Shown: one piece after another, positions 25,692 through 34,106 of the stretch | Position numbering within the stretch: position 1 is the first letter of the stretch | Layout: each line of letters opens with the position of its first letter | Source of the DNA: Aestuariivivens insulae | Lineage (GTDB): Bacteria > Bacteroidota > Bacteroidia > Flavobacteriales > Flavobacteriaceae | NCBI RefSeq assembly: GCF_022662195.1 | Contig: NZ_JAKMCS010000005.1 | Location: forward strand, 62,001-126,000 | Reading direction: 5' to 3' | DNA: 64,000 nt | Translations under genes and position numbers: made by a program | Notes under the pieces: generated by a model | The model's input: the letters and a program-made list of their open reading frames with translations, nothing else | What the model was told of the DNA's origin: nothing | The model's database searches: none

Positions 25692-26876
25692 ATGACTAAA
25701 ATGGATCATATCAGCGAAGATATATTACAGTTAATTTCAGCATATACTACGGGAGAAATTAACAAAGGCCAATTCAGCGACTTAAAACAATGGTTAGAAG
25801 AGGCGCCAGAACACAAAAAGATATTTCTCAAATATTTACATGTCCATAAGACATCCCAACGCATAGGCTTTATTGATAGTTTAGATGAAGACCAGGCTTG
25901 GAGCAAAATAGAAAAGCAATTAGAAAGCTTTAACCTAGAGGCGCAAAAACCTAATAAAATAAAAAGACTAAAAATAATTCCTAGACTGTTAAAATATGCT
26001 GCAGTAGCTGTGGTTTTAATAAGTGTAGGATACTGGTATGTGTCCAATCGTTCCAATATAAATATTCCAGACGAGAATATAACGCTTCAATTGGAGGATG
26101 GTAGCATAGAAATCATTAAGCTAAATAATACATCCAATATTGTTGATATAAAAGGAAATGTTATTGGAGTCCAAAATGGGAACCAGTTGGCATATAGTGA
26201 TGCAACTGAAAGCGAAACCTTAAAATACAATACCTTAACCGTGCCTTATGGCAAACGGTTTGAAGTGATGCTTTCCGATGGCACCAAGGTCAATTTAAAT
26301 GCAGGTACCTCGTTAAAATACCCTGTTAAATTTATAAAAGGTAAGGATAGGCAGGTCTTTTTGGACGGAGAGGCCTATTTTACGGTGGCCAAGGATAAGG
26401 CACATCCATTTATAGTTAATGCTAACAATGTAAATGTAAGGGTGTTGGGGACCCAGTTTAATATGTCGTCTTACCCAGAAGACAATGCTATTAGTACAGT
26501 GTTGGTAGAGGGATCGGTAAGTGTTTACGATAAGGCGCAAGACTATAATCCCAATACGGCAACCCTATTGGAGCCTGGCTATAAAGCTGATTGGCATAAA
26601 ACGGAGCATAATATTACAATTGAAAAGGCAGATGTTGAGGTACATACCGCTTGGGTTAAAGGTAAGATTATATTAAAGCATATCCCTTTTGATAATATTG
26701 TAAAGAAACTGGAACGACATTATAACGTAGTCATAAACAATCAAAATACATCCTTAGGCAAAGATTTTATAACAGCTACTTTCGATATAGAGACTATCGA
26801 TCAAGTGTTCAAATACATTAATGAACTTCACCCCATAGAATATACCATTCAAAATAACCTAATAACAATTAAGTAA
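25692..26876 (+). CDS. FecR family anti-sigma regulator
   Basis: 394 aa. Cytoplasmic N-terminal part (~1-95) that would hold the sigma factor, one membrane helix (~100-117, LLKYAAVAVVLISVGYWYVS), periplasmic FecR domain (YNTLTVPYGKRFEVMLSDGTKVNLNAGTSL... DGEAYFTVAKD... VRVLGTQFNMSSY) and a C-terminal DUF4974 domain (IPFDNIVKKLERHYNVVI). It relays the signal from the STN domain of SusC at the outer membrane to the ECF sigma factor encoded just upstream. Confidence 0.94.
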   Translation: MTKMDHISEDILQLISAYTTGEINKGQFSDLKQWLEEAPEHKKIFLKYLHVHKTSQRIGFIDSLDEDQAWSKIEKQLESFNLEAQKPNKIKRLKIIPRLLKYAAVAVVLISVGYWYVSNRSNINIPDENITLQLEDGSIEIIKLNNTSNIVDIKGNVIGVQNGNQLAYSDATESETLKYNTLTVPYGKRFEVMLSDGTKVNLNAGTSLKYPVKFIKGKDRQVFLDGEAYFTVAKDKAHPFIVNANNVNVRVLGTQFNMSSYPEDNAISTVLVEGSVSVYDKAQDYNPNTATLLEPGYKADWHKTEHNITIEKADVEVHTAWVKGKIILKHIPFDNIVKKLERHYNVVINNQNTSLGKDFITATFDIETIDQVFKYINELHPIEYTIQNNLITIK

Positions 26877-26970
26877 TTATAAACTAATCATTAAAAAATA
26901 GAAATCGCCTATGAAACAATAACACCAAACAAACTAAATTAAAAAAACAATCACATATACTTCAAAAAAA

Positions 26971-26999
26971 AACGGAAGATGGTTGCAACATCCTCCGTT
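26971..26999 (+). promoter_or_regulatory. hairpin in the susC leader
   Basis: AACGGAAGATG and CATCCTCCGTT can pair around a 7-nt loop with one mismatch, 48 bp before the susC start and 94 bp after the fecR stop. There is no T-run after it, so it looks more like a leader structure or processing/attenuation site than a terminator. Confidence 0.45.
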
Positions 27000-27046
27000 A
27001 GAAAGTGTGATTAAAATTAATTAACCACTTAATACATTACAAAAAT

Positions 27047-30000
27047 ATGAAAATTCGACTTAGGATAAGGAAGTCTAGGGCTTCTTTTCCATTAAAACTA
27101 GATTTAAAAATGAGACTAACCATCCTTTTTTTATTAGTTTCTTTGTTTCAACTTCAAGCTAACGAATCATACGCCCAACGAACAAAAATTAGCTTAACAC
27201 TGGAGAATGTAACTTTAGAGCAGGTATTGGATAAAATTGAATCGCTTACCGAATTCAAATTTATCTATAAGGACAAAGACGTTGATTACCAAAAACTAAC
27301 ATCCATAACTGCTAAAAAGGAGCAAGTTTCAACAATATTGAATAAACTTTTTGAAGGGTCTAAGATAGAATACAAGGTTATTGATAGACAAATTATTTTA
27401 AAGTTAAAGAAAGAACCTATAAAACAAAATACAAGGCTCGATAATCTTAAAGCTGATGATGTAAATCCATTACCTCAAGGGATTGAGATAGCAGGAACGG
27501 TTGTTGATGCAAACGGCCAGCCCTTACCGGGGGCTAATGTTCTGGAAAAGGGAACTACCAATGGAGTACAATCCGATTTTGATGGTAAATTCTCCCTAAC
27601 TGTTAGCAATGAAAATGCTATACTGGTCATATCGTATGTAGGTTTTTTAACCAAAGAGATTTTGGTGGGAAACCAGACAAGCATAGCCGTGTCATTGGTT
27701 GAAAATGCTGCGGCTTTGGATGAGGTTGTTGTTGTAGGTTATGGTTTGCAGAAAAAAGCGAATTTAACAGGAGCGGTATCATCAGTTAATTTTGATGAAG
27801 TCATTGCCGATAGACCACAAACCATTTCCTCGAGGGCACTGCAAGGGGTAATTCCTGGTTTGGATATTGATTTTAATCAAGGAAGACCAGGTACAGGTAC
27901 ATCTATAAGTATTAGAGGGATTGCAGGTATTGATGGTTCGACAGGATCACCTTTGATATTAATGGATAATGTACCTGTTGATATAGGCGATGTGAACCCT
28001 AACGATATTGAATCTATTTCTGTACTAAAAGATGCGGCCTCATCCGCAATTTACGGTGGTAGAGCTGCTTTTGGTGTAATATTAATTACAACCAAAAAGG
28101 GTAAACGAAATACTAAGCCAAAGTTTAATTATACTACAACCATGACAATGAGTAAGCCCACTGAGGTTGCCAAGGCAACAACAACGGGGCAATTTGTTAG
28201 GGCATTGACGGATTTTGGAACGACTTCTTTTTGGACTGGACAGGATATTCCTACCTGGCTAGGGTTTGTGGAACAATATGAGCAGGATCCTAGTGCTTTT
28301 CCCTTAGGCTATGCTGAGGATAACGGTTTGAGATATCCTTTGGCTGTTAATGATGTTTTAGGCGAATTTATAGACAATACGGGGTTTACCCAAATACACA
28401 ATCTAAGCTTTAGCGGTGGAACCGAAAATTCTAATTACAGGGTATCCATGGGCTATAGCGATGAGGATGGTATTATGGTGACGAACCGAGATAGTTTTAC
28501 ACGCTATAATCTTAATGGATATATTGAGTCTGATGTTTCTGACAAGCTTACATTAAGTTTGAATACATTATACCGAGCTAGTAGTAGGTTGGACCCAATA
28601 GGCAATTACACCCAGGCAATTTCTTTTTATTCCTTTACGCCTCTTGGTAATTTTATAACCGATACGGGAGAGGAAATTCCGTATGATTCTCCGGCTAATA
28701 TTGTAAGGCTTAGAACGCCTATAGAGAGAGAGGAAAAAACGACACGTCTTACAGGTAAATTGGTTTACAAACCATTCACGGACTTTACTTTAACAGGCGA
28801 GTATACTTATGAAAATGATCTGTTGGATATTCGCAATACAAATAACCAACCACAAACAATTTCTTCTCAGCGGTTTACACCTAATGGTGTTGGAACTACA
28901 AGTTATTCTAGGTCACATAGAAGCTTTAATAGAAAAGCCCTGAATATCTATGCATCGTATGCTAAGAGTTTTGGGAATCATAATTTTAAATTATTAGCAG
29001 GGTTTAACAATGAAGAGTTCTCTAGAGAAAGTTTTTCAGCTTCTGGGCAAGACCTCATTGATCCTAACTTACCATTTCTGGATGGTACAACATCAAATTT
29101 TGCCGTTGGCGATAGTTTTGGGGAATGGGCCACGCAGGGTGTTTTTGGTCGTCTAAACTATAACTATGCCGATAAATACTTGTTTGAGGCCAATGCCAGA
29201 TACGATGGTTCCTCACGTTTCCCCAGAAATGATAGATTTGGAGTTTTTCCTTCGTTCTCTGCTGGATGGAATATCTCTAAAGAATCCTTTTTTGAACCTT
29301 TAAAGACGGTGATATCTAATTTAAAGTTTAGAGGCTCTTGGGGAGATATTGGTAATCAGGATACGGGTGATAATGATAGTGATTTTTATCCTTTTTTACC
29401 AGGCTTGCCAGCTGTTAACGCAGGGTGGATAGACCCTAATACAGGGTTGCGTTACACAACATTGCAGAGACCGGGATTGGTTAGTCCAAGTTTTACATGG
29501 GAACGCGCCAGAACACTAAACATTGGTATGGACGCAGGCTTCTTTAATAATAGGCTATCCCTTACCTTCGAATGGTTTAAGCGCGACGTGATAGATCAGT
29601 TAGACGAGGCTCTTCCCTTACCAGTAGTGTTAGGTACGGCAGCGCCCTTACAAAATGTATCCGATACCCAAAATCTTGGATGGGAAGTTAGTGTTGGGTG
29701 GAAAGATACTATTGGGGAACATTTCTCATATTATGTAAACACCAATGTTTCAGATGTTTATAAGTCTCGTGTAACAGGTGTATTGAATGATCCAAGATTG
29801 ATTGGTACACCATATGTTGGACGCAATTTTGGAGAAATTTGGGGACTGGTTTCTGATGGCTTTTTTACCGTAGACGATTTTGAAAGTGGAACCCTGGATG
29901 CTAATCTGGAAAATGGTGTTCTTAAAGATGGCCTTTCGTATTTCCCAGGTGTTAACCCAAATCCGGGCGATGCTAAATATCTAGATCTTGATGGAGACGG

Positions 30001-30556
30001 AGAAATAAGAAATGGATCAAAAGATCTTGACGATCCGCAAGACAGAACAATTATAGGAAATAGTAGAAGACGTTACCGTTTTGGAGCTTCCGGAGGTGCA
30101 AGCTATAAAGGCTTTGATTTTTCTTTTAGATTGGTAGGTGTAGGGAAAAGGGATATGAATATTAGTAATAACGTATTTTGGCCCTACAGGAATCAGTTCC
30201 AGAACATATTTCAAAATCAGTTGGATTACTGGACACCAGATAATACAGATGCTTTTTATCCAAGAATATATGTTGAGGGACAAGGTAATTATCCAAGAAG
30301 TAGGAATACGCAGTCCCGCTATTTGTCCAATGGGGCCTATTTAACCGTGCAAAATATCACGTTTGGATATTCGTTCCCGAGTACTATTTTAGAAAGGACA
30401 TTCATTGATAAACTAAGGTTGTATTTTACAGCAGAGAACCCTATAATGATCGATCACCTCCCCGATGGACTGCACCCTGAATTCCAAAATCTAGGGGGTG
30501 GAGGTATCTACCCGTTTAGAAGGCAATATGGATTAGGACTAAATATGACATTTTAA
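27047..30556 (+). CDS. SusC/RagA-type TonB-dependent receptor with STN domain
   Basis: 1169 aa outer-membrane active transporter for oligosaccharides. Order: extended signal (~1-44, ending ANESYAQ); STN/secretin-like domain (~46-115, LTLENVTLEQVLDKIESLTE), which signals to FecR; carboxypeptidase-regulatory-like domain (~147-220, GTVVDANGQPLPGANVLEKGT); plug domain beginning LDEVVVVGYGLQKKANLTGAV; beta-barrel ending in FRRQYGLGLNMTF with a terminal aromatic. Eleven bases separate it from susD, so they form one unit. SusC and SusD form a lidded import complex. The glycan is inferred from the downstream enzymes to be sulfated and galactose-containing. Confidence 0.96.
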   Translation: MKIRLRIRKSRASFPLKLDLKMRLTILFLLVSLFQLQANESYAQRTKISLTLENVTLEQVLDKIESLTEFKFIYKDKDVDYQKLTSITAKKEQVSTILNKLFEGSKIEYKVIDRQIILKLKKEPIKQNTRLDNLKADDVNPLPQGIEIAGTVVDANGQPLPGANVLEKGTTNGVQSDFDGKFSLTVSNENAILVISYVGFLTKEILVGNQTSIAVSLVENAAALDEVVVVGYGLQKKANLTGAVSSVNFDEVIADRPQTISSRALQGVIPGLDIDFNQGRPGTGTSISIRGIAGIDGSTGSPLILMDNVPVDIGDVNPNDIESISVLKDAASSAIYGGRAAFGVILITTKKGKRNTKPKFNYTTTMTMSKPTEVAKATTTGQFVRALTDFGTTSFWTGQDIPTWLGFVEQYEQDPSAFPLGYAEDNGLRYPLAVNDVLGEFIDNTGFTQIHNLSFSGGTENSNYRVSMGYSDEDGIMVTNRDSFTRYNLNGYIESDVSDKLTLSLNTLYRASSRLDPIGNYTQAISFYSFTPLGNFITDTGEEIPYDSPANIVRLRTPIEREEKTTRLTGKLVYKPFTDFTLTGEYTYENDLLDIRNTNNQPQTISSQRFTPNGVGTTSYSRSHRSFNRKALNIYASYAKSFGNHNFKLLAGFNNEEFSRESFSASGQDLIDPNLPFLDGTTSNFAVGDSFGEWATQGVFGRLNYNYADKYLFEANARYDGSSRFPRNDRFGVFPSFSAGWNISKESFFEPLKTVISNLKFRGSWGDIGNQDTGDNDSDFYPFLPGLPAVNAGWIDPNTGLRYTTLQRPGLVSPSFTWERARTLNIGMDAGFFNNRLSLTFEWFKRDVIDQLDEALPLPVVLGTAAPLQNVSDTQNLGWEVSVGWKDTIGEHFSYYVNTNVSDVYKSRVTGVLNDPRLIGTPYVGRNFGEIWGLVSDGFFTVDDFESGTLDANLENGVLKDGLSYFPGVNPNPGDAKYLDLDGDGEIRNGSKDLDDPQDRTIIGNSRRRYRFGASGGASYKGFDFSFRLVGVGKRDMNISNNVFWPYRNQFQNIFQNQLDYWTPDNTDAFYPRIYVEGQGNYPRSRNTQSRYLSNGAYLTVQNITFGYSFPSTILERTFIDKLRLYFTAENPIMIDHLPDGLHPEFQNLGGGGIYPFRRQYGLGLNMTF

Positions 30557-30567
30557 AAAAAATAATT

Positions 30568-32361
30568 ATGAGAAAAATATTAATATTAATATGTTCTGTA
30601 TTTTTTGCGCTTAATGCATGTACAGACGATATTGAGCGTTTGCCGGTAGATCAGTTTGTTATAGAAAACACCTTTACTTCGAGTCGCAATTTTGAGATCT
30701 ATGCCTGGCAGTTGTACGGGATGTTTCCAGGATATAATTTAGGCGTCATAAACGATGACTTTAATGGCGATCTTATGTGTAATAATAATAATGGAAATGC
30801 AGGAAGTGACTGGCTAAAAGGTCGTGTTATTGTTCCTGCGGAAGCAGAGGAATATTCCAGTCCTTATAGTTGGATCAGAACAGCCAACATTATGCTTGAT
30901 AATATAGATGGAGCCGATGTATTAACGGATACAGAGAAAGGCCATTGGAAGAGTATAGGGTATTTTTTTAGAGCCTACCAGTATTTTGAGCTATTGAAAA
31001 AATATGGCGGTGTTATTTGGGTGGAAAATGCAGTGTCCGACAGTGATACGGAAGTACTGTTTGGTGCACGTGCCAGCCGCGATGTGGTAGCTTCAAATAT
31101 ATTGAGTAACCTTCTATATGCCGAGCAGAATATAATTCCCGAAGGTACGGCGCCTAACTCAATTACGAGAGATGTAGTTCTTGCATTGATATCTAGATTT
31201 GGATTATTTGAAGGCACCTGGCGTAAATATCATAATTTGGGGGATGCTGAGACCTATTTACGGGCCAGTGCCAATGCTTCACAGGAACTTGTGAGTAATC
31301 ATACCTTGCATCCTAAGTACGATGAAGTTTTTAATAGTGTCGACCTAGCTGGGGTTACTGGGATATTTCTACATAAACAATATGAGCTTAATGTGCTAAC
31401 ACATATACTTACGTCACGACATAGGAACTCAGCAGGTAACTGGGATCTTACCAAAAAGGCTGCCGATATGTATTTATTTACAGACGGCACTCCGGTAAAA
31501 GCAAATTCTAATTGGAGCACTTTGGAAAAAGATCCGTATACTGAGTATAGAAATCGCGACCGTAGAATGTATATAACAACAGTGCCGCCTTATCAAATAC
31601 AAAATCCCCCAGGCATTTCAGGAAACACAACCGAATGGGAATATACCAGTGATCCTGCTCATAGAGAATATATGGATATTATGGCTGCCATATCGGCTTC
31701 GGAAATACACCAGTTACCAGATGTGAATTGGAGAGGGTTAACAGTAAGGAAATCTCCACATTTTCGAAAAAATAATCGCGGTCATGGATATAATGTAAGT
31801 CATACCGGATATAAGTTGTTTAAATATTTTAATAAACATGCTTTTATTCAGAATCGAGATTTTACAGATGCGCCTATTTTTAGATTGGGTGAAGCTATGG
31901 TTAATTATGCAGAGGCTAAATATGAATTAGGTGAGTTCGATCAAGCCGTTGCCGATGCAACCATAAACCTACTCAGAAGTCGAGGAAATGTGGCGCCATT
32001 GGATATTGCGAATATCGTAGAAGATCCCGATAAGGATCCGGCTATAACACCGGTGCTTTGGGAGATAAGGAGAGAACGCGCCATAGAGTTGATGGCCGAA
32101 GGTTACCGATTTGATGATTTAAGAAGATGGAAAAAAATGGGAGATTATGCCACCAGTGAGCGACAAGTTGGAAGATGGATTGTAGCCACTGATGAGAACA
32201 ATAAAGTTCCAATTGTTGGAGGTGTTTCTGAAGGGTATGTGCAGCCCGATGCCTGGAATACAGACCCGACACCTTGGCCAGATCATTGGTATTTGTGGCC
32301 TATTCCTTCTAATGAAATCAGTCTTAATGATCAATTGGAGCAAAACCCTGGTTGGGAATAG
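30568..32361 (+). CDS. SusD/RagB family glycan-binding outer-membrane lipoprotein
   Basis: 597 aa. Lipoprotein signal with lipobox LNAC (Cys18). SusD-type TPR-like fold recognised from SIGYFFRAYQYFELLKKYGGVIWVE, FRLGEAMVNYAEAKYELGEF, LLRSRGNV, WEIRRERAIELMAEGYRFDDLRRWKKM and the closing WPIPSNEISLNDQLEQNPGW. It sits on the cell surface as the hinged lid of the SusC transporter. A strong terminator follows the gene by ~20 bp, separating susCD from the sulfatase/glycosidase unit. Confidence 0.95.
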   Translation: MRKILILICSVFFALNACTDDIERLPVDQFVIENTFTSSRNFEIYAWQLYGMFPGYNLGVINDDFNGDLMCNNNNGNAGSDWLKGRVIVPAEAEEYSSPYSWIRTANIMLDNIDGADVLTDTEKGHWKSIGYFFRAYQYFELLKKYGGVIWVENAVSDSDTEVLFGARASRDVVASNILSNLLYAEQNIIPEGTAPNSITRDVVLALISRFGLFEGTWRKYHNLGDAETYLRASANASQELVSNHTLHPKYDEVFNSVDLAGVTGIFLHKQYELNVLTHILTSRHRNSAGNWDLTKKAADMYLFTDGTPVKANSNWSTLEKDPYTEYRNRDRRMYITTVPPYQIQNPPGISGNTTEWEYTSDPAHREYMDIMAAISASEIHQLPDVNWRGLTVRKSPHFRKNNRGHGYNVSHTGYKLFKYFNKHAFIQNRDFTDAPIFRLGEAMVNYAEAKYELGEFDQAVADATINLLRSRGNVAPLDIANIVEDPDKDPAITPVLWEIRRERAIELMAEGYRFDDLRRWKKMGDYATSERQVGRWIVATDENNKVPIVGGVSEGYVQPDAWNTDPTPWPDHWYLWPIPSNEISLNDQLEQNPGWE

Positions 32362-32381
32362 TTTTTTTAATGAAATAATCA

Positions 32382-32415
32382 AAAACATCCAAGAGCATTA
32401 GCTCTTGGATGTTTT
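32382..32415 (+). terminator. rho-independent terminator after susD
   Basis: AAAACATCCAAGAGC, loop ATTA, GCTCTTGGATGTTTT: a perfect 15-bp stem ending in a T-run, ~20 bp after the susD stop. Confidence 0.9.
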
Positions 32416-32503
32416 AAGTCTTCTATCATTACATTTAATCGATTAGAGGTTAGTTTGATTGTTTTTTGGATGCCTTGGTTTTTCAATAGTATATTTTCAG
32501 CTT

Positions 32504-32544
32504 GACGAATATATCCCCTAAAATGACGGATATGCCCCCTAAAT
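32504..32544. promoter_or_regulatory. 21-bp-period direct repeat, candidate operator of the sulfatase operon
   Basis: Two adjacent copies of a 19-bp word, GACGAATATATCCCCTAAA (32504-32522) and GACGGATATGCCCCCTAAA (32525-32543), differ at 3 positions and repeat at exactly 21 bp, two turns of B-DNA. They lie ~150 bp upstream of the first sulfatase in the 329-bp gap after the susD terminator. Direct repeats with this spacing are typical binding sites for AraC-type regulators, including those of hybrid two-component systems. No such regulator is encoded in this window. Confidence 0.6.
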
Positions 32545-32690
32545 CTAATCTTAAATATAGCCTTTAAAGAAACTTTTCATGTTATCTTGCAATTTCTAAT
32601 TTTACTGGGTAGCGTAGGGAGTTTTTTAGGGGAAAATTCAATAATTAACATTTTGGTTAGTATAAGCATATATAAAAAGAGAAATACGTT

Positions 32691-34097
32691 ATGAATTTTA
32701 ATTTTATACTGTTGGTGCTTTCACTATTGGCTTTTAGTTGTAACTCGGCACAGTCTAATAAAAAAAACTTCCAAAAGCCAAATGTTATTGTGGTGGTAAT
32801 AGACGATGCTGGATATGCCGATTTTGGTTTTATGGGCTGCAAGGATTTGGAAACCCCCAATATAGATAAACTGGCTAAGCAAGGTGTCGTTTTTACCGAT
32901 GCCCATGTAACGTCTACGGTTTGTGCGCCTTCCAGGGCTGGGTTAATTACAGGAAGATATCAGCAGCGCTTTGGTTTTGAAGCTAACGGTACGGGGTCAA
33001 AGGAGTCGGGAGAAATTGGCTTGGCTGATAGTGTAGTGACCATGGCCGATGTTTTTCAGCAAAATGATTATAAGACTATTGCCTTAGGAAAATGGCATTT
33101 AGGCTATAACGAAGATGATCATCCTAATAAACGTGGTTTCAATGAATTTTACGGCTTTTTAGCGGGAAGTCGATCGTATTTTCCGTTAGAAAAGGTGAAT
33201 GATCATAATATGCTTCAGCAAAATGGAAAGCAAGTAAAATTTGAAGGCTATTTAACCGATGTTTTGGGTGATAGGGCAGCAGGTTTTGTGAAAGAGAATG
33301 AAGCACAGCCTTTTTTTATGTATTTGGCCTTTAATGCAGTGCATACACCCATGCATGCCAAAGCAGAACATTTAAAAAAGTACGAAGGGCACCCGCGTCA
33401 GAAATTAGCGGCCATGACCTGGTCTTTGGACGAGAATATTGGAAAGTTAATGAATACATTAGAATCTGCAGGCCAGCTGGATAATACCCTTATATTTTTC
33501 TTAAGTGATAACGGTGGGGCAACAAACAATCAATCTACTAATGGCTTGTTAAAAGGATTTAAAGGTAATATGTTTGAAGGAGGCCATAGAGTACCGTTTA
33601 TAGTACATTGGCCAAAGGAATTGAAAGGGAACCAAACTTATACAGGTTTAAGTGCCTCTCTGGATATATTTAAAACAGCTATAGCAGCTTCAAACATAAA
33701 AGAAGATGAAAATTGGGGTTTGGATGGCGCAAACCTGTTACCTTATTTAAAAGGAGAAAAACAGGCAGAGCCACACGGCAAACTGTTTTGGAGAAAATTG
33801 GATAACGCCGCAGTTAGGATAGGGCATAAAAAACTGGTTCGATTAGAGAACTATGGAAGAGTGATGTACGATCTGCAAGAGGATATAGGGGAGTCTACAG
33901 ATTTGTCAAAAACAGATATTCAAGAGCATCAAGAATTAATGCATGCGTTGGAAAAATGGGAAAAGGATATGGTCGATCCGTTGTGGGATGAAGGTGAGTA
34001 TTGGGGGACAATAAATTTTGCAATCCATAAAAATTTAATGGAGAATAAGTATCAAGATGCCAAAGGGATGAAAGCCTATTCAAACAGTAATAAATAA
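32691..34097 (+). CDS. sulfatase (formylglycine type), lipoprotein
   Basis: 468 aa. Lipoprotein signal with lipobox AFSC. S1-type sulfatase: metal-binding start NVIVVVIDDAGYADFG, active-site CAPSR with Cys78 to be converted to formylglycine, TIALGKWHLGY with the conserved Lys/His, and FFLSDNGGATN with the Asp-Asn metal pair. The sequence is complete at normal length. First gene of the enzyme operon, 10 bp before the next sulfatase. Lipidation suggests periplasmic or surface desulfation of oligosaccharides. The S1 subfamily and position specificity cannot be set by eye. Confidence 0.94.
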   Translation: MNFNFILLVLSLLAFSCNSAQSNKKNFQKPNVIVVVIDDAGYADFGFMGCKDLETPNIDKLAKQGVVFTDAHVTSTVCAPSRAGLITGRYQQRFGFEANGTGSKESGEIGLADSVVTMADVFQQNDYKTIALGKWHLGYNEDDHPNKRGFNEFYGFLAGSRSYFPLEKVNDHNMLQQNGKQVKFEGYLTDVLGDRAAGFVKENEAQPFFMYLAFNAVHTPMHAKAEHLKKYEGHPRQKLAAMTWSLDENIGKLMNTLESAGQLDNTLIFFLSDNGGATNNQSTNGLLKGFKGNMFEGGHRVPFIVHWPKELKGNQTYTGLSASLDIFKTAIAASNIKEDENWGLDGANLLPYLKGEKQAEPHGKLFWRKLDNAAVRIGHKKLVRLENYGRVMYDLQEDIGESTDLSKTDIQEHQELMHALEKWEKDMVDPLWDEGEYWGTINFAIHKNLMENKYQDAKGMKAYSNSNK

Positions 34098-34106
34098 ATA
34101 TTTAAC

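Noticed and set aside
27047-27110. shorter SusC start at 27110
   Set aside because: Extended basic N-termini before the signal helix are usual in STN-bearing SusC proteins, so the longer start is kept, although the shorter cannot be excluded.
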